Shown: piece by piece, positions 1 through 8,035 of the stretch | Position numbering within the stretch: the first letter of the stretch is position 1 | Layout: every line of letters starts with the position of its first letter | Source: an uncultured Rhodospirillaceae bacterium | GTDB lineage: Bacteria; Pseudomonadota; Alphaproteobacteria; Rhodospirillales; UBA2165 | DNA length: 44,698 nt | Reading direction: 5' to 3' | Assembly (NCBI GenBank): GCA_913020445.1 | Contig: CAJWAR010000034.1 | Location: forward strand, 1 to 44,698 | Notes under the pieces: generated by a model | Databases searched by the model: none | Told to the model about the DNA's origin: nothing | Seen by the model: only the letters and a program-made list of their open reading frames with translations | Made by a program: the position numbers and the translations under genes

Positions 1-378
1 GTAACAACGGCCCGGGTCGGCGTCGTTTTGTCGATGGTCAATTCGGCGAGCGGCCGGGTGTTTGCGGCGTTTTTACCACGCGAAACGGCCGATGAATTCT
101 TAGCGCCCGAGCTGCCCGAAGAAGACCGGGAAAGCTACAATACCCTGCTGGCCGATGTGCGCATCCGCGGCATTTCCAGAACCGAAGGCGAAGAGCAAGC
201 AACCATCAACGCCCTCGCCGCCCCCCTATTCGATCATTTTGGCAATATTGCCGGGGCGCTTACGCTGCTCGGTCCCGAAAAGCATTTCAACGTCGACTGG
301 GACGGACCGCTGGCCCGCGAACTCCTGGCCGTATCCAAATCTGTCTCCAACCGGCTCGGTTATAGCGAACACGGATAA
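1..378 (+). CDS. IclR-family transcriptional regulator, C-terminal part (5' truncated by window edge)
   Basis: The reading frame is open from base 1 to the TAA at 376-378, so only the last 125 codons are present. The fragment matches the effector-binding domain of IclR regulators: an N-terminal strand (VGVVLSMVNSASGRVFAAF), a central helical part and the late GALTLLGP strand, which corresponds to the usual 'alsv.gp' ligand-domain motif. The DNA-binding winged helix lies outside the window. IclR proteins often control aromatic or acyl-CoA catabolism, but the target here cannot be seen. Family assignment is fairly secure; effector and regulon are unknown. Confidence 0.75.
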   Translation, partial: VTTARVGVVLSMVNSASGRVFAAFLPRETADEFLAPELPEEDRESYNTLLADVRIRGISRTEGEEQATINALAAPLFDHFGNIAGALTLLGPEKHFNVDWDGPLARELLAVSKSVSNRLGYSEHG

Positions 379-486
379 TATCCTCCGGCACCTTGATAAA
401 TGACTTCGACGCCCATTAAGAATTCAGTCAGGTTTTTGTTCTACAAGCTAAACTGATAAATTCGGCCGATATTGGGGGTATCGAGT

Positions 487-1662
487 TTGCTTAAACGCCG
501 CACCCATGAATTTTTAGAATTATCCATTCCCGGCGATCGCTTCGGTTTCGTTTTTGATCGTTTTATGATGGTGCTCATCCTACTGAACGTCGCCGCCATC
601 GTTCTCGAAACCGTACCCTCGATCAATGCCGCCTATAAGGACTTCTTTTTTATTTTCGAAGTATTTTCCGTTGCCATATTTACGGTCGAGTATGTTTTAA
701 GAGTATGGTCCTGCACGGAGGATAAAGCCAACGACTACCATCATCCGGTAATGGGACGCGTAAAATATATCTTATCTCCAATGGCAATTATCGATTTGGT
801 TGCTTTCCTGCCGTTTTACCTCAGCACCTTTTTTGCCATAGATTTGCGGCTGCTCAGAATTTTCCGGCTGTTGCGACTGCTTAAGCTGACACGCTATTCC
901 CCAGCCCTGATCATTATTTGGGCGGTTATCCGTAACCAATATCGTGCCCTTACGGCGGCTTTCTTTGTGATGTTGATGGCATTACTGTTCTCCTCATCGC
1001 TCATATTTTTATTTGAACATGATGTTCAACCGGAAGCCTTCGCCAGTATCCCGCATTCGATGTGGTGGGGCATTGCGACTCTGACGACGGTCGGCTACGG
1101 CGATATCACACCCATTACATTAGGTGGTAAATTTTTTGGCGCCATTACGATGATCCTCGGCATCGGCATGTTTGCCCTGCCGACCGGTGTGATCGCAACT
1201 GGCTTCGCCAATGAAATTCGCAAACATGAATTCATCGTGACCTGGCGTTTAATCGCCAAAGTGCCGCTTTTTGCGGATTTAGATGCCGCCCAAATCGCTG
1301 ATATTGCCGGCTTATTGACACCGCTTATCGTGCCGCCCCGCTATGCCGTCGTCCGGCTCGGTGAGCAAGCTGAAAGCATGTTTTTCATCATTTCCGGCGA
1401 AGTCGAGGTCGAAGTAATGCCGGAACCGGTAAAGCTTAAAGAAGGAGATTTCTTCGGCGAAGGGGGAATTTTGAGAAATTCCGTGCGCATGGTCGACGTC
1501 GTCTCCCTTACCGAATGCCAGTTGTTGGAACTCACCAAAGAGAATTTTCATGAACTGATCGACACGCATCCGGATTTGGGCAATCATGTGCGACAAGTGA
1601 TGGAGACCCGCCTGTCGGATCAATCAGATATCACCACTGAGCCAATTCAAGAAGATACATAG
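487..1662 (+). CDS. Cyclic-nucleotide-regulated voltage-gated-like potassium channel
   Basis: Six-transmembrane ion channel with a cytoplasmic cyclic-nucleotide-binding domain, like bacterial MlotiK1-type channels. Visible parts are S1-S4 in the first ~140 residues with an arginine-rich S4 (RLLRIFRLLRLLKLTRYS), the pore helix and selectivity filter TLTTVGYGD near residue 200, S6, and a cNMP-binding beta-roll (about residues 260-370, with SMFFIISGEVEVEV and GDFFGEGGILRN). TVGYGD is the K+ filter signature. No ATG lies near the N-terminus. The TTG at 487 sits 8 nt after a GGGGG ribosome-binding stretch and is preferred over the TTG at 472. The 3' end overlaps the convergent TPR gene by 16 bp. 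Ligand (cAMP or cGMP) is not predictable. Confidence 0.85.
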   Translation: MLKRRTHEFLELSIPGDRFGFVFDRFMMVLILLNVAAIVLETVPSINAAYKDFFFIFEVFSVAIFTVEYVLRVWSCTEDKANDYHHPVMGRVKYILSPMAIIDLVAFLPFYLSTFFAIDLRLLRIFRLLRLLKLTRYSPALIIIWAVIRNQYRALTAAFFVMLMALLFSSSLIFLFEHDVQPEAFASIPHSMWWGIATLTTVGYGDITPITLGGKFFGAITMILGIGMFALPTGVIATGFANEIRKHEFIVTWRLIAKVPLFADLDAAQIADIAGLLTPLIVPPRYAVVRLGEQAESMFFIISGEVEVEVMPEPVKLKEGDFFGEGGILRNSVRMVDVVSLTECQLLELTKENFHELIDTHPDLGNHVRQVMETRLSDQSDITTEPIQEDT

Positions 1663-3374
1663 CCTTCGGTTTCAAGCAAAGAAGCGAAGGTGAAGGCGAT
1701 TTCGCTCATCAATAACTCCCACTCACCTTTTTTGTGCTGGCGGAAAATTCGGATCGACGGATGCCAGAGATGATCCAAACGATTTAGCCCGAACCGCCAC
1801 TCCGGCACTTTGGAAAGCAACGTCCATGTTGGAATACCAAGTGATCCGGAAACCTGAATGGTAGAGTTATCGACCGAGATCACATGATCCAATGCGGCGA
1901 TCTGAGCAAACCAATCCTCGGCGCTCGTCAGCGGATCAACCGCATTATCTTTAAAAACTTCGACACCTGTTCGTTCCAAGACACCGGCAATATCTTCATT
2001 GACCTCGCCATATTGCAAATTGATAAAGTGGCAGCCTTCGGATGACAGCAACCCGTCCCACATCTCCAGGGGTACTGACCGTTCAGCGCCAACGATTGGA
2101 TTACCACTACGCCAGCAAATGCCAACTTTCATACCGGGACCGAGCGCCTCATAGCGCGCCCTAATTTGGGCCGTCTGGCCGGGATCGGCCTTGAGATAGC
2201 CGCCGCGGTCCGTCGGGTAATCCTCCGCCGATTTGCGGTAAATCTTACATATCGAACCAATCGGCATTTGAAAATCAGTGTCGGCGTTTTCGATCCGGGG
2301 ATCGGGCGGCTCACTTCTGGCAACCGCGGTCACACCCTTAAAGGAACGCTCGAATATCGGCACCAGCCGGTCATTGCATTCAATGATAACACCCGCACTA
2401 TCGCGCACGATATCCGGCAGCGTATTGGCTAACATAATCTCATCGCCAATGCCCTGCTCACTCCAGATCAGGATTTTTTGGCCGGTTAAATCTTCGCCCT
2501 GCCACATTTTTTGCGGAAACTCGCGCCAGGTCGATGGGAATTCCGGACACAGCCAGCGCCATTCATTTTCCTTCCAGCCGGTTTCAAAATCCTCCGCCAT
2601 CAGCAATACCCGGCTGAGATTAAAATGCGCCTCGGCGTAATCCGGCTCAATCGACAAGGCACTGCGCAGCGCAGATTCGGCTTGCGTTAATTCATTCAAA
2701 TCGAGCAAAGATATGCCAAGATTATTATAAGCCTGCGGATTATTCTCATCGAGACGAATGGCTTCGTCAAAGCAACTTATCGCATCCCGGTGCTCGCCTT
2801 GCGCGCGATAGGCCAGACCCAAATTAGAATAGGCTGGAGCGTAAGTTAAATCGTAATCCAAGGCGGTCCGAAAACTTTTTATCGCATGGTCAATTTGTTT
2901 GAGTCCCAGCAAGGCAAGCCCGCGCACATCCAGTGCCTCAGGTGACTCGGGTGCCTTCGACAACGCCCGGTCGGCCGCCGCCAAAGCCTCACCGTGACGT
3001 TTAGCCAGCGATAAGACAAATGACATCCGGCAGATCAACGCCTCATCACCCGGGCGCATGACGAGCGCCCGCTCAAGTGTTTTAATAGCCGCACCAAAAC
3101 GTGATGCATGGGCCATTGATTTGGCCGAAGAATCAAATGCCTTAACTAAATTTTCGGTAAAGTCACCTCGATCTGCATCAATTGCGTGCGCCCGTTCAAA
3201 CAGCTCAATTGCTTCGTCAAAGCGTTCTTGTTGAACGTGGATAAGGCCGAGCCCGTTCAAAGCGTCCGGATTATCCGGCTGAGTGGCCAGTATCTTGAGA
3301 GCTAGTTCTTCGGCTTCATCTAAACGTTCGGCAAGAACGCTATGTTTATCCGGGCTATCAACATCTGCAACCAT
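1647..3374 (-). CDS. TPR-repeat protein with C-terminal GT-B/heptosyltransferase-like domain
   Basis: 575 residues. The N-terminal ~270 residues are tandem tetratricopeptide repeats; several show the consensus pattern, for example YSNLGLAYRAQGEHRDAISCF and YNNLGISLLDLNELTQAESAL. The C-terminal ~300 residues resemble the glycosyltransferase-9-like module found in many bacterial TPR proteins, with ILIWSEQGIGDEIMLANTLP, KVGICWRSGNP and DHVISVDNSTIQVSGSLGIPTW. Such proteins are usually annotated as glycosyltransferases, but activity is rarely tested. It lies 14 bp downstream of kdsC on the same strand, so it may be co-transcribed with the Kdo genes and act in envelope glycan or flagellin modification (inference). 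ATG is preceded by GAAGG. Confidence 0.75.
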   Translation of the reverse strand: MVADVDSPDKHSVLAERLDEAEELALKILATQPDNPDALNGLGLIHVQQERFDEAIELFERAHAIDADRGDFTENLVKAFDSSAKSMAHASRFGAAIKTLERALVMRPGDEALICRMSFVLSLAKRHGEALAAADRALSKAPESPEALDVRGLALLGLKQIDHAIKSFRTALDYDLTYAPAYSNLGLAYRAQGEHRDAISCFDEAIRLDENNPQAYNNLGISLLDLNELTQAESALRSALSIEPDYAEAHFNLSRVLLMAEDFETGWKENEWRWLCPEFPSTWREFPQKMWQGEDLTGQKILIWSEQGIGDEIMLANTLPDIVRDSAGVIIECNDRLVPIFERSFKGVTAVARSEPPDPRIENADTDFQMPIGSICKIYRKSAEDYPTDRGGYLKADPGQTAQIRARYEALGPGMKVGICWRSGNPIVGAERSVPLEMWDGLLSSEGCHFINLQYGEVNEDIAGVLERTGVEVFKDNAVDPLTSAEDWFAQIAALDHVISVDNSTIQVSGSLGIPTWTLLSKVPEWRFGLNRLDHLWHPSIRIFRQHKKGEWELLMSEIAFTFASLLETEGYVSS

Positions 3375-3388
3375 GCATTACCTTCAGT

Positions 3389-3901
3389 TTAAACAGCATC
3401 CTTTGCGGTGACGATGAGGTCACAAATCTCGCGCACCGCGCCATCGCCGCCGTTCTTCTTGGTGACATAGATGGCGGCAGATATCGCTTCGTCTATCGCA
3501 TCCGCCACAGTCATGGGACAGCCGACAGCCTCCAGTACCGGAAGGTCATTGAGATCGTCGCCAACATGACCGACTTGATCCAGATCAATGCCCAATTTGT
3601 CACAAATATCGACGATCGACGCCAATTTATCCTCACACTCAAGTTGGACGTAGTCGACACCTAAACGCTGACCCCGGTGTGCTATCGAGGGCGCCAAACT
3701 TGCCGTAACTATCGCAATTTTCACCCCGGTTTTTTGGGCCCGCTTGATGCCCATACCATCTTTGACATTAAACTTGCGCAGCTCGTCGCCGTCATCGGTG
3801 TAGTAAAGGCCACCATCGGTGAGGACGCCATCGGTATCGAGCGATAATAGTTTCAGCCCGGCCAAGCGCTCCATAAATTGCTGTTCAGGTAGTTTGCTCA
3901 C
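3389..3901 (-). CDS. kdsC: 3-deoxy-D-manno-octulosonate-8-phosphate phosphatase (KdsC)
   Basis: HAD-superfamily phosphatase of 170 residues, the normal KdsC size. It hydrolyses Kdo-8-phosphate to Kdo and phosphate in the cytoplasm, the step before CMP activation for lipopolysaccharide. HAD motif I is LSLDTDGVLTDGGLYY, with both nucleophile-region aspartates present. Motif II is IVTAS and motif IV is GHVGDDLNDLPVLEAVGCPMTVADA. It lacks a cap domain, as is typical of tetrameric KdsC. Its ATG overlaps the kdsB stop by 4 nt, so translation is probably coupled. The neighbouring kdsB makes KdsC far more likely than a sialic-acid-pathway phosphatase. Confidence 0.9.
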   Translation of the reverse strand: MSKLPEQQFMERLAGLKLLSLDTDGVLTDGGLYYTDDGDELRKFNVKDGMGIKRAQKTGVKIAIVTASLAPSIAHRGQRLGVDYVQLECEDKLASIVDICDKLGIDLDQVGHVGDDLNDLPVLEAVGCPMTVADAIDEAISAAIYVTKKNGGDGAVREICDLIVTAKDAV

Positions 3902-4629
3902 GCTCGCGCCTCCAAAATGGCTTCGACTTCGGCTAAATCCTCCGGCGTATCAACACCGATCGAACCCGGCTCAACCGGCACACCAGCGACGCGAAACCCG
4001 TGTTCAAGATAACGCATCACCTCAATACTTTCGGCGCGTTCCACCGGCCCCCGCTCCAATTCTGGAAATAATAATAAAGCCTTGCGGCTAAAGGCATAAA
4101 GCCCGACATGAACATTTCGCGGCATCGTCTCCGCCATCGGATACGGCACCGGCAGCCGGGAAAAGGTGAGCACGCAACCATCCAGTGTCGGCACCAGATG
4201 AACGACCGAGGGATCATCTAACTGGGCATCGGTGGCGCCTTCAATATAGCCGGTAGCTACTTCGATCCCCCGCTCCATCACTGAGAGCAAACAGCCCGTG
4301 ACTGCATCGATTGTCGCCGGCTCAATCAGCGGCTCATCACCTTGAACGTTAACATAAACATCCGCCTCAATTTTTTGCGCCACTTCGGCCAAGCGGTCGC
4401 TGCCGGTCGGATGCGTATCGGCGGTCATCACCACCTCAAGATCATGGCTCTGGCAATATTCAATGATCCGGTCATCATCTGTCGCGATCACGGTTTGGGT
4501 GACGCTTTGGGCCTGGACAGTCTGGTCCCACACCCAATGGATCATCGCCTTGCCGCAAATTTCTTTGAGCGGCTTACCGGGGAAACGCGCGGATGCCCAG
4601 CGGGCGGGAATGACAGCGAGTACTTTCAT
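3898..4629 (-). CDS. kdsB: 3-deoxy-manno-octulosonate cytidylyltransferase (CMP-Kdo synthetase)
   Basis: Activates Kdo with CTP to CMP-Kdo for transfer to lipid A in the cytoplasm. The N-terminus VLAVIPARWASARFPGKPL is the nucleotide-binding signature of the family. VNVQGDEPLI and the later HVGLYAFSRKALLLFP and GIEVMRYLEHG-like (SIEVMRYLEHG) segments are typical KdsB. Length is 243 residues, against the usual ~245-250. ATG 4629 is preferred to the adjacent TTG 4632 because AAGGAT lies at a good distance upstream. First gene of a kdsB-kdsC-TPR unit. The upstream region carries a 26-bp tandem duplication with palindromic cores. Confidence 0.93.
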   Translation of the reverse strand: MKVLAVIPARWASARFPGKPLKEICGKAMIHWVWDQTVQAQSVTQTVIATDDDRIIEYCQSHDLEVVMTADTHPTGSDRLAEVAQKIEADVYVNVQGDEPLIEPATIDAVTGCLLSVMERGIEVATGYIEGATDAQLDDPSVVHLVPTLDGCVLTFSRLPVPYPMAETMPRNVHVGLYAFSRKALLLFPELERGPVERAESIEVMRYLEHGFRVAGVPVEPGSIGVDTPEDLAEVEAILEARA

Positions 4630-4673
4630 CAACGATCCTTAAATGAATTTCTCAATTTATGCCTGTCTCAGAG

Positions 4674-4725
4674 ACATTGTAATAAAGTAACCCGGGTTAA
4701 CATTGTAATAAAGTAACCCGGGTTA
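4674..4725. repeat. Exact 26-bp tandem duplication with palindromic TAACCCGGGTTA core
   Basis: Two identical 26-bp units, 4674-4699 and 4700-4725, abut each other upstream of kdsB. Each contains the perfect 12-bp palindrome TAACCCGGGTTA (4688-4699 and 4714-4725), preceded by ACATTGTAATAAAG. It could be a double operator for kdsB or a remnant of a small repetitive element. Nothing else in the window matches it. Confidence 0.8.
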
Positions 4726-4734
4726 GATTAATTG

Positions 4735-4759
4735 AATTAAGTAAACTGTCCCCTTAATT
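4735..4759. repeat. REP/RAYT-type intergenic motif (AATTAAG...CTTAATT with ACTGTCCCC core)
   Basis: A 25-bp stretch with 7-bp terminal inverted repeats (AATTAAG at 4735-4741, CTTAATT at 4753-4759) around the core TAAACTGTCCCC. From memory, sequences of the form GGGGACAGT...TTAATT flank REP-associated tyrosine transposases in many proteobacteria. No transposase gene is present here, so this would be a solo remnant. It directly follows the 26-bp tandem repeat. Confidence 0.4.
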
Positions 4760-4767
4760 CCTGCACC

Positions 4768-5952
4768 TTATTCAAGCGGCACCCATTGACCACCCTGGAT
4801 TTCAACCATCCGGTAGGCATTAAAGTCGAGCCCAAGATGATCCTCGGCCGACATTTTCACCACTCCGTTGGCGCCGACATAGCCGTCTGTTGACTCTAAG
4901 GCCCGCCGGATTTTTTCCCGGTCGAAACTACGCGCCCGCCGTACCGCCAAGGCATAGAGCCGGATGGCGTCAAACGCGTGCGAGCCGTAGACACTCGGCT
5001 TTACTTCCCAACGTTTTTGGTAAATCTGCATATAAGACTTTAATACCGGTTTGATCGGATCATTGGGCGGTAATTTGTCGGCGATAATAAGCGGCGCCAC
5101 CGGCAGCCGCACACCATCCGCCGCAGGGCCGGCAAAATCGAGAAAATCCTGAGTTGCTACGCCGTGGGTCTGGTAAAGCGCGACATCAAAACCAAGTTTC
5201 CGAAAGTTCTGGGTGACATAGGCTGGTGAGGAGCCAAAGCCGATATTGAGGACCGCCTGGACGTTTCTTTTTGCCTTGATTCGTTTAAGCGGATCAACGA
5301 CCCGGCGGGACTGCGCGCGATAAAGCTCGTCAGCGATAACTTTAATTTGCAGGTTTTTGGCGATATCCATGCAATGCGCCCGCATCGACCGGCCAAACCC
5401 GCCATCGCCGGAAATAATACCGATAAAACGAATACTACGTTTTCTCATATCGCTGAGAATCTTGCCGCAGGCCATGCGGTCGGTTTGCGACGTTTTAAAC
5501 ACCCATTTGCGCACAGGACTGACCAAGGCCGTCGAACTTGCCAAAGCTAGAAAAGGAATACCTGCTTGTTCGATAATCGGCAGCACGGATATCGCTGCGC
5601 CGGTGGTTGAGCCGCCTATAATGGCGTCAACACGATCGATATCGATCAGGCGGCGGATAGCGGTTTGCGCCGTCCGGGTATCAATACCGACATCATAGTC
5701 AACCAGCTCAACTTTGCGGCCCAGCAATCCACCTTGGAGATTTAAGAGATCGATATAAAGCTTGAGGGTCGCCAGCGCCGGTGCCCCTAAGAACGAACCC
5801 TGCCCCGTCACCGACAGGAACGCACCGATTCGCAGCGTCTGCTGTTGAGCGCGAGTCGGCGTTAAAGCCAATACCAGTCCCAATAAAGCAAGGAAAACTG
5901 CGGTTAGGAGACGATAATTAGATCGTCGATATATCGAAAGAAATTTCACCAT
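4768..5952 (-). CDS. ABC transporter periplasmic substrate-binding protein (LivJ/amide-urea type I fold)
   Basis: Secreted binding protein of 394 residues with a signal peptide: a basic start (MVKFLSIYRRSNYR), a hydrophobic core (LLTAVFLALLGLVLAL) and cleavage after TRA. The mature start LRIGAFLSVTGQGSFLGAPAL and the segments VELVDYDVGIDTRTAQTAIRRLI and VDAIIGGSTTGAAISVLPII are typical of the branched-chain amino-acid/aromatic-acid binding family. No permease or ATPase lies beside it, so it is an orphan that may share membrane components with another LivHMGF system, for example those at 13443 or 23559 (inference). Ligand unknown. It starts 28 bp from the 26-bp dispersed repeat at 5981. Confidence 0.85.
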   Translation of the reverse strand: MVKFLSIYRRSNYRLLTAVFLALLGLVLALTPTRAQQQTLRIGAFLSVTGQGSFLGAPALATLKLYIDLLNLQGGLLGRKVELVDYDVGIDTRTAQTAIRRLIDIDRVDAIIGGSTTGAAISVLPIIEQAGIPFLALASSTALVSPVRKWVFKTSQTDRMACGKILSDMRKRSIRFIGIISGDGGFGRSMRAHCMDIAKNLQIKVIADELYRAQSRRVVDPLKRIKAKRNVQAVLNIGFGSSPAYVTQNFRKLGFDVALYQTHGVATQDFLDFAGPAADGVRLPVAPLIIADKLPPNDPIKPVLKSYMQIYQKRWEVKPSVYGSHAFDAIRLYALAVRRARSFDREKIRRALESTDGYVGANGVVKMSAEDHLGLDFNAYRMVEIQGGQWVPLE

Positions 5953-6359
5953 GGTTCTACTGATATTATAGTTCCACGGCCCCGCGAGAGGAACAACAGC
6001 TTTAAGTCTTAGACTGTATATTAATATACGACTGATTAGCAGCTCTGCTCAATTGGTGCAGAGAAATGATTGTTCCGATAGACTTCAATTTCGACTGCTT
6101 TGCTTACAGCAGCAGACACTTTTTTTTTGGCCAAAAAGTCCACTAGTAGCCAAAAGGAGACATCCCAACCTATCGCGATGCCGATAATTGTAGCCTTCGG
6201 CTAAATTATGAAAATTAGGAGACACTAGGCCATCTGATGGTTGCGAAAGAGAGTAATTCCTTTTGCCGGGCAGTCTTATACGTCCAGAAGGGCTTTTTAT
6301 TGGAAAAATATGTTATGTGGCTCACAGCGAGTATATACTCCAAATTAGGGGGTATTCAC
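5953..6359. other. AT-rich intergenic region before the ECF sigma gene
   Basis: About 400 bp without a convincing gene. It holds the first copy of a dispersed 26-bp repeat (5981-6006), the self-complementary TTTTTGGCCAAAAA near 6125 and the small hairpin TAGCC-TTC-GGCTA near 6191. The frame of the ECF gene is open upstream to an ATG at 6237, but that extension does not look like sigma-factor sequence. AGGGGG just before 6360 marks the better start. Confidence 0.5.
5981..6006 (+). repeat. Dispersed 26-bp direct repeat, copy 1
   Basis: CCCGCGAGAGGAACAACAGC followed by TTTAAG. It recurs at 11445-11470 in the same orientation with one mismatch (GAGAG against GAGGG). The two copies bracket the ECF/YeiH/Usp block. 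Confidence 0.8.
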
Positions 6360-6902
6360 ATGACATCGGATTCCATTCAATACGGGAAGACGTCTCGCAT
6401 CGAATCCTACCTCAAACGGCTTTATGGCTATGCATACGAGTTGACGGGCAATCCAGACGAGGCCAAGGATTTAGTTCAAGAATGCGCTCTCAAAGCACTC
6501 ATTGCAAAAGTCGAACCTACTGATGAAAACGCCTACCGCGCATGGCTATTTCGCATCCTCAAGAACGCCTTCATAGACGGTCTTCGCAAGCGGGCAAACG
6601 AGCCTGACTACTTGGATGAGGAAATAATTGACGAGCAAGTGGAATATTTTGGGGTCGAGGAACGTCTTATTGATGCGGTAACCGTTAGGCTGGCCGTGGA
6701 CAAACTTCCCAGCAAACATTATCGAATAATCTCTTTTATCGATATTGCAGGATTGAGCTATTCGGAAACCGCGGAAGAACTGGGAATTCCGATTGGAACC
6801 GTAATGAGCCGAATTAGCCGAGCCCGGCAAGCTTTGATCAAATTAATCGAAGCGGAAAATGTTAGACCATTTACGAAACAACGAGTTAAGAAAAGACAAT
6901 GA
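6360..6902 (+). CDS. ECF-family RNA polymerase sigma factor
   Basis: Sigma-70-family group 4 factor, 180 residues from the ATG at 6360. That start is chosen for its AGGGGG ribosome site 8 nt upstream and because the extra residues from 6237 are not sigma-like. Region 2 is visible as LYGYAYELTGNPDEAKDLVQ with AWLFRILKNAFIDGLRKR. Region 4 is visible as KLPSKHYRIISFIDIAGLSY, then the helix-turn-helix ETAEELGIPIGTVMSRISRARQAL split across it. It overlaps the downstream membrane anti-sigma gene by 4 nt (ATGA), the usual arrangement for co-regulated sigma/anti-sigma pairs. The likely targets are itself and nearby genes such as the YeiH-type transporter (inference). Confidence 0.9.
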   Translation: MTSDSIQYGKTSRIESYLKRLYGYAYELTGNPDEAKDLVQECALKALIAKVEPTDENAYRAWLFRILKNAFIDGLRKRANEPDYLDEEIIDEQVEYFGVEERLIDAVTVRLAVDKLPSKHYRIISFIDIAGLSYSETAEELGIPIGTVMSRISRARQALIKLIEAENVRPFTKQRVKKRQ

Positions 6903-7687
6903 ATAGTACTAAAATCACGTTTGAAACTCTCAATTCCTATGTGGACGGCGAATTGAATGCCGCCGATACGGCGGAAGTGGCGGCGGCTATCGCCCACGAC
7001 CCGCACCTTGCCCGTCAAGTCGCCGTCCTCACAAAGCTACACTCATCAATCATCGAAACCGCTGAAACGCCGGAAATAGAGCAGCTTCATGCGCCGGCGA
7101 AACGGAGCCGAACTGGCCCTGGTTTGCTAGCCGCGGGCATCGCCTTTCTGATCTTCATATCCGGTGCGGTGCTGATTTCGTCATCTTTCGATCGCCCGGT
7201 CTTACCCCAATGGTATGAAGTGACGGCAAATGCGCTTGAACGTTGGCCCGACAGGCCGAGCGAGAAAGCCCCCGTTATGGAAATAACCGAACCGGCCGGA
7301 TCGTTTGCCGAGGCCTATGTTCCCGATCTTTTAGCTGCCAAGCTGTTCATAAACCATGTCGAGGAGAAGACAGTTTCTGTTCTCGGCAGCCTGAGGGTGA
7401 TCGGCTACCGTGGCACAAGAGGCTGCCGTATCGTCTTGACCATTTTTGCCGATGGCGGCTCTTTCCCGGTAGGTAGGACATTCCTCCAAGATGGCAATAT
7501 CCAGGCCTATGCCTGGAGAGCGGGCCGGCTTGGCTATGCGATGATAGCTGATGGCATGGACGCTGAACGTTTCAATCTGGTCGTCAAAACCGTGCACGAA
7601 ACGACCCTGCGTCGTCTGCCTTTGGACGCCAAAACTCGCGTCGCTTTGGGCGAAAGCCGGCAACGTAGTGTGCCTTGTTTGGCCTGA
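6899..7687 (+). CDS. Transmembrane anti-sigma factor (cognate of the ECF sigma upstream)
   Basis: 262 residues. The N-terminal ~65 residues form a helical anti-sigma domain (TFETLNSYVDGELNAADTAE). A single transmembrane segment follows at about 80-97 (LLAAGIAFLIFISGAVLI), then a ~165-residue periplasmic domain containing RGCRIVLTIFADGGSFPVG. There is no HxxxCxxC zinc motif, so it belongs to the non-zinc class. Translation is coupled to the sigma gene by a 4-nt overlap. The topology suggests that it holds the sigma factor at the membrane and releases it on an envelope signal. The inducing signal is unknown. Confidence 0.8.
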   Translation: MNSTKITFETLNSYVDGELNAADTAEVAAAIAHDPHLARQVAVLTKLHSSIIETAETPEIEQLHAPAKRSRTGPGLLAAGIAFLIFISGAVLISSSFDRPVLPQWYEVTANALERWPDRPSEKAPVMEITEPAGSFAEAYVPDLLAAKLFINHVEEKTVSVLGSLRVIGYRGTRGCRIVLTIFADGGSFPVGRTFLQDGNIQAYAWRAGRLGYAMIADGMDAERFNLVVKTVHETTLRRLPLDAKTRVALGESRQRSVPCLA

Positions 7688-8035
7688 TTCAAAAAAATCT
7701 TTCTGTTAGGGAATAATTTACCCCTCTCGCACGTTTCTTCTTTTCAGACGGGAGCAGTGCGCGGTGCGCGAAGCCCCGTTGTTTGGGGGGGGGATTTCAT
7801 CATTATTACTTCCTTGAAACCCCAAAAATGTGAATACGTAACGATCATCGGTTTTACAGGGTAATAGCGTGAACTATCGGGGGTCTAGTCTCGTATATCA
7901 ATGAATCAAACCTTTTCCAATGTCGCCAAATCCGGTCGTTGTCGGATGAATTCGGTTATTTCCTGAAAAGGATTGGATACATCGAGTCTGCTTCTCGGTT
8001 CGAACGCTGAGCTTAACATTTAGGAGGTTTCTCAG
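7688..8035. other. 348-bp intergenic region with a possible ECF-type promoter
   Basis: No gene. It contains GGAAT (7710-7714), 17 nt, then CGTT (7732-7735), one base off the alphaproteobacterial GGAAC-N16/17-CGTT ECF promoter pattern and oriented toward the transporter. There is a G-run of nine (7785-7793) and a strong AGGAGG ribosome site just before 8036. The leader would be about 300 nt, so other promoters may exist. Confidence 0.4.
7710..7735 (+). promoter_or_regulatory. Candidate ECF sigma promoter (GGAAT-N17-CGTT)
   Basis: The -35-like GGAAT and -10-like CGTT are spaced by 17 nt, directly after the anti-sigma gene and upstream of the YeiH-like transporter. The match to the EcfG-type consensus is inexact, and no second copy was found before the sigma gene itself. 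Confidence 0.3.

Noticed and set aside
4674-4725. Tandem repeat considered as a CRISPR fragment
   Set aside because: The two 26-bp units abut without spacers and no cas gene is present.
6237-6359. Upstream extension of the ECF sigma gene (41 extra codons from the ATG at 6237)
   Set aside because: The added residues do not resemble sigma region 2, and the AGGGGG site fits the ATG at 6360.
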